This document shows, one piece after another, positions 1 to 11,747 of a stretch of DNA of 13,679 bases. Numbering within the stretch: position 1 is the stretch's first letter; the number at the start of each line of letters is the position of its first letter. The notes below the pieces were generated by a model. It ran no database searches. It was not told the origin of the DNA and worked only from the letters and a program-made list of their open reading frames with translations. This DNA is from CALMKX01 sp044869955 (GTDB lineage Bacteria > Acidobacteriota > Thermoanaerobaculia > Multivoradales > SZUA-115), in NCBI GenBank assembly GCA_044869955.1, contig JBIOYC010000290.1:1-13679 (forward strand), given 5' to 3'. The translations under genes and the position numbers were made by a program.

Positions 1-2
1 TC

Positions 3-2115
<2,113 letters not shown>

Positions 2116-2117
<2 letters not shown>

Positions 2118-2124
2118 GGAGGAG
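2116..2124 (+). promoter_or_regulatory. Strong ribosome binding site that fixes the TTG start of rpoC
   Basis: The sequence AAGGAGGAG begins inside the TAA stop of rpoB (2115-2117) and ends 6 nt before TTG at 2131. It is an almost perfect anti-16S match at correct spacing. The protein then begins M-Q-P-F-S-S-F-D in register with known beta-prime N-termini, so the rare TTG is the true start. Confidence 0.85.
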
Positions 2125-2130
2125 ACCCAC

Positions 2131-6309
<4,179 letters not shown>

Positions 6310-6336
6310 AGTCGGCTCGGTTTCAGCAGGACCTTC

Positions 6337-6369
6337 GAGGGCGGCCGTGAGGCCGCCCTCTTGTTTTTT
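6337..6369 (+). terminator. Rho-independent terminator of the rpoBC unit
   Basis: A perfect 10-bp stem, GAGGGCGGCC (6337-6346) and GGCCGCCCTC (6351-6360), closes a GTGA tetraloop and is followed by TTGTTTTTT. It begins 27 bp after the rpoC stop, on the transcribed strand. It is the only intrinsic terminator with a T-tract that I see in the window. Confidence 0.95.
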
Positions 6370-6398
6370 GGCAGGGAGCAGACGGGCTCGTGAACCTC

Positions 6399-6427
6399 TT
6401 GCCCTGAGGGGGGACTCATAGTAGAAC
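6399..6427 (+). promoter_or_regulatory. Possible sigma-70-type promoter for the cupredoxin gene
   Basis: TTGCCC (6399-6404) and TAGAAC (6422-6427) are separated by 17 bp. Each matches four of six consensus bases. The pair lies between the rpoC terminator and the next gene, where a new promoter is expected. The match is weak, and base composition alone could give it. Confidence 0.25.
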
Positions 6428-6481
6428 GAGTATTGATTTCGGCGCTGCTGATCCCTGGCCTTTGCGCCGAGGAGGTATCCC

Positions 6482-7561
6482 ATGCATCCTGCCCGCCCGG
6501 CTCTTCTCGGCCTTTGCGCTCTCGCTCTCGCCCAGGCTGCTCTCGCCGCCACCGTCGACGTCCAGGTCGGCCCCGGCCTCAGCTTCTCTCCCTCCACGGT
6601 CACCATCCAGGCCGGCGACACGGTCCGCTGGACCAACGTCGGCGGCGGCTTCCACAACGTCCGAGCCGACAACGACAGCTTCCGCTGCGCCAGCGGCTGC
6701 GACGGTCAGGGAGGCAGCGGCGAGCCCGCCTCGAGCGCCTGGACGGCATCGGTGACCTTCAACAACCCGGGCACTTTCGGCTACTACTGCGAGGTCCACA
6801 GCGTCCCCGGCGCCTCGGGGATGAACGGTATGGTGGTCGTCCAGGAAGGAGCCGTGCCGGGCTCGATTCGCTTCAGCAGCCCCGGCTATGGCGTCCAGGA
6901 GAACGCGCCCCACGCCACCGTGACCATCCAGCGGGTCGGCGGGGATGACGGCATGGTCTCGGTGTCCTTCGCCACGTCGAGCGGGACGGCCGCCGTGGGG
7001 CTGGACTACACGGCCGTCTCGACCACCGTGACCTGGGCTGACAACGACGACGCCAACAAGACGGTGCAGGTGCCGATCTTGAACGACTCGCTGGACGAGC
7101 CCAACGAGAGCGTGGGGCTGAATCTGTCCGCGCCCACCGGCGGTGCCACCCTGGGCTCGCCGGCCGCAGCTACGCTGACCATCGCCGACGACGACAACCC
7201 ACCTGGCGGACCCTGCGTGGCGGACGCCAACACCCTCTGCTTGTTGGGGGACCGCTTCCGGCTGCAGATCCAGTTCCGCACCCCCCAGGGCCAGATGGGC
7301 ATGGGCGTCGCCGAGCAGATCCGCGACTTCTCCGGGACCTTCTCCTTCTTCAACCCGGACAACCTCGAGATGCTGGTCAAGGTGATCGACGCCTGCGCCT
7401 TGAACGACCGCTTCTGGCTCTTCTACGGCGCCACGACCAACGTCGAGTTCAACTTGCTGGTGACCGACACCCTGCGCAACGTCACCCAGGTCTATCCCAA
7501 CCCGCTCAACTCGCCGGCACCGCCGATCCAGGACACCGACGCGTTCGCGACCTGCCCGTAG
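6482..7561 (+). CDS. Secreted cupredoxin-Calx-beta protein with lineage-type C-terminal domain
   Basis: Exported protein of 359 residues, function unknown. The ATG is preceded by GAGGAGGT (6469-6476) at good spacing. Residues 1-22 are a signal peptide with an ALA cleavage site. Residues about 24-121 form a plastocyanin-like cupredoxin fold with all four type-1 copper ligands: H58 (FHNV), C103 and H106 (YYCEVH), and M114 (GMNG). Between them is a 60-71 loop with a possible disulfide, C69-C73. Residues about 125-237 form a Calx-beta domain ending in the typical TLTIADDD. Residues about 245-359 (LCLLGDRFRLQ, FSFFNPDNLEMLVKVIDAC, DTDAFATCP) match a module I have seen appended to many exported proteins of acidobacteria. 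It carries four cysteines (C245, C253, C305, C358). A periplasmic or cell-surface electron carrier or copper binder is plausible, but no partner gene is adjacent. Confidence 0.9.
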   Translation: MHPARPALLGLCALALAQAALAATVDVQVGPGLSFSPSTVTIQAGDTVRWTNVGGGFHNVRADNDSFRCASGCDGQGGSGEPASSAWTASVTFNNPGTFGYYCEVHSVPGASGMNGMVVVQEGAVPGSIRFSSPGYGVQENAPHATVTIQRVGGDDGMVSVSFATSSGTAAVGLDYTAVSTTVTWADNDDANKTVQVPILNDSLDEPNESVGLNLSAPTGGATLGSPAAATLTIADDDNPPGGPCVADANTLCLLGDRFRLQIQFRTPQGQMGMGVAEQIRDFSGTFSFFNPDNLEMLVKVIDACALNDRFWLFYGATTNVEFNLLVTDTLRNVTQVYPNPLNSPAPPIQDTDAFATCP

Positions 7562-7569
7562 GGGAGCCG

Positions 7570-7965
7570 TCAGGGTCCGAGCTCGAGCACCCGCAGGGGC
7601 ACGATCCTCGCCAGTTGCCGGAAGTCCCGGTCGCGGTGGAAGACCGTAAGCTGGTTGCGAAGGGCACAGACTGCGATCAGGCAATCGACGCCCGACCGGG
7701 GAGTGACCCCTGCACGGCGCGCGGCACGGTAGAGCTCCGCAGCCTCCAGGAAAACCTCGGGCTCCATCGGGGCCTCGACCCGAGGCAGCGCGAGCATCGA
7801 CTCCCGCGCGAGGAAGTGAGCCCGTGGCTCGGCGAACCCCTGTAGCACCTCCTGCACGACCGGCAAGCAGGTGACGATGTCGTCGAAATCGAGGTAGCGC
7901 TCCAAGTCGAGGCGAGGCGGCTTGGCGAAGACCTCGATCCAGATCGACGTGTCAACGAGGATCAT
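7570..7965 (-). CDS. vapC: VapC-family PIN-domain ribonuclease toxin
   Basis: Toxin of a type II toxin-antitoxin pair. VapC proteins are Mg-dependent endoribonucleases that cut tRNA or rRNA. The protein is 131 residues, beginning M-I-L-V-D-T-S-I-W, the classic PIN N-terminus. I chose this ATG over a longer upstream open frame (to 8166), because the extra residues are low-complexity shadow of the antitoxin gene. The acidic active-site set is D5, E39 (VVQEV), D94 (SGVDCLIA) and D112/D114 (HRDRDF), so the enzyme looks intact. Its start lies inside the antitoxin gene (14-bp overlap) and no good ribosome binding site precedes it, which suggests translational coupling to vapB. It ends 8 bp from the stop of the convergent cupredoxin gene, with no terminator between them. 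The target RNA cannot be read from sequence. Confidence 0.93.
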   Translation of the reverse strand: MILVDTSIWIEVFAKPPRLDLERYLDFDDIVTCLPVVQEVLQGFAEPRAHFLARESMLALPRVEAPMEPEVFLEAAELYRAARRAGVTPRSGVDCLIAVCALRNQLTVFHRDRDFRQLARIVPLRVLELGP

Positions 7966-8182
7966 CGGCGGTCGAACGGGGAGTGGGGCGATCCTCTCGC
8001 ATCTCGGCGAGATCGCCCTGCCAGAGGCCGGTGCCGGCGAGCTCGAGGATCTGGCGGGCCTTTCGGCGGCGGATGAACTCCTCGAGAGCCCTCTCGACCG
8101 TTCGGGAGAAGGTCCGCTCTCCGCCCAGGCGGAAGGCGTCCTCGAGCAGTCCGTCGCGAAGCACAAGATTGGTGCGTTTCAT
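7952..8182 (-). CDS. vapB: VapB-family antitoxin (ribbon-helix-helix type)
   Basis: Antitoxin of 76 residues, beginning M-K-R-T-N-L-V-L-R-D, the beta-strand of the VapB family defined by MRTNIVLDDELV-like N-termini. Residues 1-50 fit a ribbon-helix-helix DNA-binding unit (TFSRTVERALEEFIRRRKAR). Residues about 51-63 (LAGTGLWQGDLAEMR) match the family's toxin-binding tail with its conserved tryptophan (G-x-W-x-G-D-L). An in-frame start 13 codons upstream is possible (8221), but those residues fall outside the family. VapB normally neutralises VapC and represses its own promoter as a complex. There is no Shine-Dalgarno sequence before the ATG, so translation may be leaderless (see the promoter entry). 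Confidence 0.9.
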   Translation of the reverse strand: MKRTNLVLRDGLLEDAFRLGGERTFSRTVERALEEFIRRRKARQILELAGTGLWQGDLAEMREDRPTPRSTADDPR

Positions 8183-8188
8183 GCGGAG

Positions 8189-8217
8189 AGTGTGCGGATC
8201 AGCGCTTGGCCTGTCAA
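8189..8217 (-). promoter_or_regulatory. Candidate vapBC promoter with perfect -35 box and possible operator
   Basis: On the minus strand a perfect TTGACA (8217-8212) is followed after 17 bp by CACACT (8194-8189, three of six matches to TATAAT). Transcription from it would start at or next to the vapB ATG (8182), giving a leaderless message. A 5-bp inverted repeat, GCTTG-N6-CAAGC (8204-8219), overlaps the -35 box and is a candidate site for VapB ribbon-helix-helix binding. Both readings are inference. The -35 box is the only strong element. Confidence 0.35.
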
Positions 8218-8269
8218 GCACCGAGCCGGTACGTTGGGCGGCTGCCGAGAGAGTAGGATCCGGCCCGGT

Positions 8270-8290
8270 GCCCGGGCTCGAAGCCCGGGC
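8270..8290. promoter_or_regulatory. 9-bp perfect hairpin just upstream of the amidohydrolase ribosome binding site
   Basis: GCCCGGGCT (8270-8278) and AGCCCGGGC (8282-8290) are perfectly complementary around a CGA loop. The structure sits 11 bp before the GGAGG (8302-8306) of the amidohydrolase gene, in the 128-bp divergent spacer after vapB. No T-tract follows on either strand, so it is not a standard terminator. It may be a 5' untranslated-region stem, a regulator site or a palindromic repeat. A weak -10-like TAGGAT at 8254-8259 would put it at the start of the message. Confidence 0.5.
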
Positions 8291-8310
8291 CCCTCCCTCT
8301 CGGAGGCCCC

Positions 8311-9621
8311 ATGCGCCGCACGCTTGTCGTCCTCGCCCTCTTGGCCAGCGTCTTCGTTCCCCCCGCGATCTCTGCCGCCGAGCCCCTCGGCGCCGCCCTC
8401 GACGGCTTCGCCCGGGAGGTGGAGCCCAAGGTGGTGACCTGGCGGCGGGACTTCCACCAACACCCGGAGCTGTCCAACCGCGAGGAGCGCACCGCGAGGA
8501 TCGTGACGGAGCACCTGCGCGTCCTCGGCTGGGAGGTGCGCACCGGGGTCGCCCACCACGGCGTCGTCGCTGTGCTGGTGGGCGGCAAGCCGGGGCCGGT
8601 GGTGGCGCTGCGGGCCGACATGGACGCCCTGCCGGTCACCGAGGAAGTTGACGTTCCCTTCGCCTCGAAGGTGAAAGCCGAGTACGGCGGCCAGAGCGTG
8701 GGGGTGATGCACGCCTGCGGGCACGACGCCCACACGGCGATCCTGATGGGCGTGGCCGAGGTGCTGGCGAAGCTGAAGGCCGAGCTGCCCGGCACCGTCA
8801 AGCTGCTTTTCCAGCCCGCCGAGGAAGGACCGCCCACCGGCGAGCAGGGGGGAGCGCTGATGATGGTGGCCGAAGGCGCTCTCGATGCCCCACGGCCGGC
8901 GGCGATCTTCGGCCTGCACGTGGTTCCCATGGCCGAAGCCGGGGAGATCGCCTACCGCTCCGGCGGCCAACTGGCCAGCTCGGACCGCCTGCACATCGTG
9001 GTCAAGGGACGGCAGGCCCACGGTGGCATGCCCTGGGATGGGATCGACCCCGTGGTCGCCGCGGCGCAGATCATCAACGCCCTCCAGGCCGTCCCCGCCC
9101 GCCAGATCAACCAGCTCAAGGGGCCGGCGGTGGTCACGGTCGGCTCCATCCACGGCGGCGTGCGCAACAACATCGTCCCCGAGCAGGTGGAGATGTGGGG
9201 CACCCTGCGCAGCTTCGACGCCGGCACCCGCCAGGAGCTGCACGCGCGGGTGAAGCGCACGGCGGAGAGCGTGGCGGCGGCAACCGGGGCGAGCGCCGAG
9301 GTGACCATCGACCAGGGCAATCCGGTGACGTACAACGACCCCGAGCTGACCCGGCGCATGGCGCCGACGCTGGCTCGGGTCGCCGGGCCCGGCAAGGTCT
9401 GGGAGACCCTGCCGGTGACCTGGGCCGAGGACTTCTCGGTCTACCAGCAGCAGGTGCCCGGCCTCTTCGTCTTCCTGGGTATCCGGCCGAAGGGCCAGAA
9501 GGTGGAGGACTCCGCCCCCAACCACTCCCCCCGCTTCTACGTCGACGAAAGCGCCCTACCCCTCGGCGTCCGCACCCTCGCCCATCTGGCGGTGGACTTC
9601 TTGGTGGGCGAGGGCCGGTGA
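8311..9621 (+). CDS. Secreted M20-family amidohydrolase (hippurate / IAA-amino-acid hydrolase-like)
   Basis: Binuclear-metal hydrolase of 436 residues that, by family, cleaves N-acyl amino acids or related amides. GGAGG (8302-8306) precedes the ATG. Residues 1-22 form a signal peptide (hydrophobic core LVVLALLASVFV, then SA-A), so the enzyme acts outside the cytoplasm. No lipobox cysteine is present. Family landmarks are RRDFHQHPELSNRE (45-58), RADMDALPVTEE (101-112), MHACGHDAHT with C136 and H138 (133-142), FQPAEEG with E171/E172 (167-173), GLHVVP with H203 and NHSPRFYVDE with H405. These match the M20D cysteine-plus-histidine metal set known from plant IAA-amino-acid hydrolases. The dimerisation domain is about residues 215-330. 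The exact substrate is unknown. The stop overlaps the start of the downstream UbiD-like gene by 4 bp (GTGA), so the two are one transcription unit. Confidence 0.95.
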   Translation: MRRTLVVLALLASVFVPPAISAAEPLGAALDGFAREVEPKVVTWRRDFHQHPELSNREERTARIVTEHLRVLGWEVRTGVAHHGVVAVLVGGKPGPVVALRADMDALPVTEEVDVPFASKVKAEYGGQSVGVMHACGHDAHTAILMGVAEVLAKLKAELPGTVKLLFQPAEEGPPTGEQGGALMMVAEGALDAPRPAAIFGLHVVPMAEAGEIAYRSGGQLASSDRLHIVVKGRQAHGGMPWDGIDPVVAAAQIINALQAVPARQINQLKGPAVVTVGSIHGGVRNNIVPEQVEMWGTLRSFDAGTRQELHARVKRTAESVAAATGASAEVTIDQGNPVTYNDPELTRRMAPTLARVAGPGKVWETLPVTWAEDFSVYQQQVPGLFVFLGIRPKGQKVEDSAPNHSPRFYVDESALPLGVRTLAHLAVDFLVGEGR

Positions 9622-11441
9622 GCGTGGGAGACACGACCTTCCGCAACCTCCGCCTCTTCCTCGACGAGCTGCGCCGCCGGGGGGACTTGGCCGTGATCGA
9701 GGAGCCGGTGGATCCCCGGCTCGAGGTGTCGGAGATTCACCGCCGGGTGATCGCCGCCGGGGGGCCGGCCTTGCTGTTCACCCGGCCCGTCGGCTCGGAC
9801 TTTCCCCTGGTCACCAACCTCTTCGGCACCCCGCGGCGGGCGGAACTGGCCTTCGGCCGGCGGCCCTTCGAGCTGATCGAGAGCCTCGTCCATTTCGCCC
9901 AGACCCTCTTGCCGCCGACGCCGGCCAAGCTCTGGGGGGCCCGCGGGCTGGTCCGCGACCTGCTCAAGGTCGGCCTCAAGCGGGATCACCGGGGGCCGGT
10001 GACCGAAAACCTGACCTCGAACGTCCGCCTCGATCGCCTGCCCGTGCTCACCACTTGGTCGGAGGACGGCGGCCCCTTCATCACCCTGCCCCTGGTCTAC
10101 ACCGAGCACCCGGACGGCAAGGGCCACAACCTCGGCATGTACCGGCTACAGGTCCACGACGCGGCCACCACCGGCATGCATTGGCAGATCGGCAAGGGCG
10201 GGGGCTTCCACTACCAGGTGGCGGAGGCCCAGGGCCGGCCCTTGCCGGTGACTGTTTTCCTCGGTGGGCCGCCGGCCTTGATCCTCTCGGCGATCGCTCC
10301 CCTGCCCGAGAACCTCCCCGAGCTGATGCTCGCGTCCCTGCTGCTGGGGGAGAAGCTCCACCGCTCGGCCGGTCCAGGGCCCCATCCGCTGGTGGCGGAG
10401 GCGGAATTCGCCCTGATCGGCGAGGTGCCGCCCGCGGTGAGGCGGCCGGAGGGGCCCTTCGGCGACCACTACGGCTACTACTCGCTGCGTCACGAGTACC
10501 CGATCTTCCAGGTGCGCCACCTGGCTCACCGCCACGGGGCGATCTACCCGGCGACGGTGGTGGGCAAGCCGCGCCAGGAGGACTTCTTCATCGGTGACCT
10601 GCTCCAGGAGCTGCTCTCCCCCCTCTTTCCCCTGGTGATGCCGGGGGTCAAGGACCTTTGGTCCTATGGCGAGACCGGCTACCACTCCCTCGCCGTGGCG
10701 GTGGTCGCCGAGCGCTACAAGCGCGAGGCCATGGCCAGCGCCTTCCGCATCCTGGGCGAGGGGCAGCTGTCCTTGACCAAGTTCCTGCTGGTGCTCGATC
10801 GGCCCGTCGATCTCCAGGACTTCCGCGCCACTCTCGAACATCTGCTGGCCCGCACCCAACCGGAGACCGATCTCTACGTTTTCGGCAACCTCTCCATGGA
10901 CACCCTCGACTACACCGGGCCGGCGGTCAACGAGGGCTCGAAGGGGGTTTGGCTGGGGCTGGGGGAGCAGGTGCGGGAGCTGCCCCGGGAGTTCCGCCCG
11001 GCGACGCCGCCACCGCAGGAGGTGACGGACGTGCGGGTGTTCTGTGGCGGCTGTCTGGTGGTCGGGGCCCCGAGCTTTGCCGCGGACCGCCACGCAGCCG
11101 CGCGCCTGGCCGCTCACGCGGCGTTTGCGGACTGGCCCCTGCTGGTGGTCACCGACGAGCCACGCCGCGCGGCGGCCTCGCCGATGAATTTCCTGTGGAC
11201 GACCTTCACTCGCTTCGAGCCGGCGGGGGACCTCCACGCCGCCGCCACCCGGGTGGTGCGCAACCAGCTCTCCTACTCGGGGCCGATCGCCATCGACGCG
11301 CGTTTGAAGCCGGGTTTTCCCGAGGAGCTCAGCTGCGACCCCGAAACCGCCGCCCGGGTCACCGAGAGGTGGCAGCGGTACTTCCCGGCGGGCAAGGTCG
11401 AGATGGGCGACTCGGAGGCCGGGCACCTGGACCCGGTGTGA
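9618..11441 (+). CDS. UbiD-family prenylated-FMN-dependent decarboxylase, long form
   Basis: UbiD enzymes reversibly decarboxylate aromatic or unsaturated acids using prenyl-FMN made by UbiX. The predicted protein has 607 residues, against about 490 for E. coli UbiD. The extra length, with a C-terminal domain ending NQLSYSGPIAIDARLKPGF..., fits the ~600-residue group, some of which serve menaquinone (futalosine-route) synthesis. I chose GTG at 9618 because it overlaps the preceding stop (GTGA). GTG at 9624 is also possible, because GAGGG at 9610-9614 spaces better to it. The N-terminus LRLFLDELRRRGDLAVIEEPVDP and the NLFGTPRRAE segment are typical. Likely cofactor and catalytic residues are N171 and R176 (HNLGMYR), E263 (AEAEF), and E278 with D283 (EGPFGDHYGYY). 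The histidine expected after the N/R motif is a glycine here (G192; see findings). No UbiX partner is in the window, and the substrate is unassigned. Confidence 0.93.
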   Translation: MSVGDTTFRNLRLFLDELRRRGDLAVIEEPVDPRLEVSEIHRRVIAAGGPALLFTRPVGSDFPLVTNLFGTPRRAELAFGRRPFELIESLVHFAQTLLPPTPAKLWGARGLVRDLLKVGLKRDHRGPVTENLTSNVRLDRLPVLTTWSEDGGPFITLPLVYTEHPDGKGHNLGMYRLQVHDAATTGMHWQIGKGGGFHYQVAEAQGRPLPVTVFLGGPPALILSAIAPLPENLPELMLASLLLGEKLHRSAGPGPHPLVAEAEFALIGEVPPAVRRPEGPFGDHYGYYSLRHEYPIFQVRHLAHRHGAIYPATVVGKPRQEDFFIGDLLQELLSPLFPLVMPGVKDLWSYGETGYHSLAVAVVAERYKREAMASAFRILGEGQLSLTKFLLVLDRPVDLQDFRATLEHLLARTQPETDLYVFGNLSMDTLDYTGPAVNEGSKGVWLGLGEQVRELPREFRPATPPPQEVTDVRVFCGGCLVVGAPSFAADRHAAARLAAHAAFADWPLLVVTDEPRRAAASPMNFLWTTFTRFEPAGDLHAAATRVVRNQLSYSGPIAIDARLKPGFPEELSCDPETAARVTERWQRYFPAGKVEMGDSEAGHLDPV

Positions 11442-11450
11442 AGGCCCGGA

Positions 11451-11472
11451 GGGCAGGCACAGGGGCCTGCCC
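11451..11472 (-). repeat. GTAGGGGC hairpin repeat, copy C (inverted)
   Basis: Read on the minus strand, GTAG is followed by GGGCAGGC, loop CCCTGT, and GCCTGCCC, a perfect 8-bp stem. It lies 9 bp after the stop of the UbiD-like gene. It is the same element as the ones at 11606-11627 and 11716-11737, in the opposite orientation and with a different stem sequence. It could also stall transcription leaving the UbiD gene, but it has no T-tract. Confidence 0.85.
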
Positions 11473-11481
11473 CTACGGATT

Positions 11482-11525
11482 GTCATCCCGAGCGGAGGGC
11501 CGAAGGCCCGGAGCCGAGGGATCTC
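11482..11525 (+). repeat. GTCATCCC...GGGATCTC palindromic repeat, copy D
   Basis: A 44-bp element bounded by GTCATCCC and GGGATCTC. Its centre is a small hairpin, GGGCC-GAA-GGCCC (11497-11509), flanked by CGGAG on both sides. The reverse complement of the same frame occurs at 11549-11594 and 11659-11704 with another central hairpin. Together with copy C, five bases away, it forms an inverted copy of the composite unit that follows. Confidence 0.85.
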
Positions 11526-11537
11526 CCCGGGGCTGAT

Positions 11538-11637
11538 GCCGAGACGAAGAGATCCCTCCGCTCCGCCTGCTGCGCAGGCTCCGGTCGGGATGACAGCAGG
11601 CGTAGGGGCGGACCGATGTGTCCGCCCGGGTGGGGGC
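11538..11637 (+). repeat. Tandem composite repeat, unit A (100 bp)
   Basis: The unit contains the GATCCC...GGGATGAC palindromic element (11549-11594), with central hairpin GCCTGC-TGC-GCAGGC (11565-11579). It then has the GTAGGGGC hairpin GGGCGGAC-CGATGT-GTCCGCCC (11606-11627). It matches unit B at 92 of 100 positions, counted by eye without gaps. The start-to-start period is 110 bp. Confidence 0.93.
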
Positions 11638-11647
11638 CGGGGTGGAG

Positions 11648-11747
11648 GCCGAGACGAGGAGATCCCTCCGCTCCGCCTTCTGCGCAGGCTCCGGTCGGGA
11701 TGACAGCAGGCGTAGGGGCGGCCCCCCGTGGCCGTCCGGGTGGGGGC
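11648..11747 (+). repeat. Tandem composite repeat, unit B (100 bp)
   Basis: Second unit, with the palindromic element at 11659-11704 (central arm GCCTTC/GCAGGC, one mismatch) and the GTAGGGGC hairpin GGGCGGCC-CCCCGT-GGCCGTCC at 11716-11737. Six of its eight differences from unit A fall in the 22-bp hairpin. The unit ends at the base directly before the serC stop codon (11748-11750 on the minus strand). The hairpin is therefore the first structure downstream of serC and may end or stabilise that message. No other gene or site is seen in 11442-11747. Confidence 0.93.

Noticed and set aside
6457..6519. 11-bp direct repeat GGCCTTTGCGC at 6457 and 6509
   Set aside because: Only two copies, in different frames, one inside the signal-peptide codons. 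Likely chance in this base composition.
6416..7684. 422-codon frame antisense to the cupredoxin gene
   Set aside because: Low-complexity shadow composition. The sense strand has a signal peptide, a copper site and a strong ribosome binding site.
7966..8166. Longer N-terminus for VapC
   Set aside because: The added residues are Ser/Arg-rich shadow of vapB. PIN proteins of this family begin at M-I-L-V-D-T-S.
9195..9617. Upstream extension of the UbiD-like frame
   Set aside because: It overlaps the conserved amidohydrolase C-terminus in another frame, and its translation is Arg/Gly-rich with no homology to UbiD. The family N-terminus begins just after 9618.
11451..11747. CRISPR array or intrinsic terminators in the repeat cluster
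   Set aside because: There are only two direct copies, the spacers are not unique sequences of even length, and no cas genes are present. The hairpins are not followed by T-tracts on either strand.
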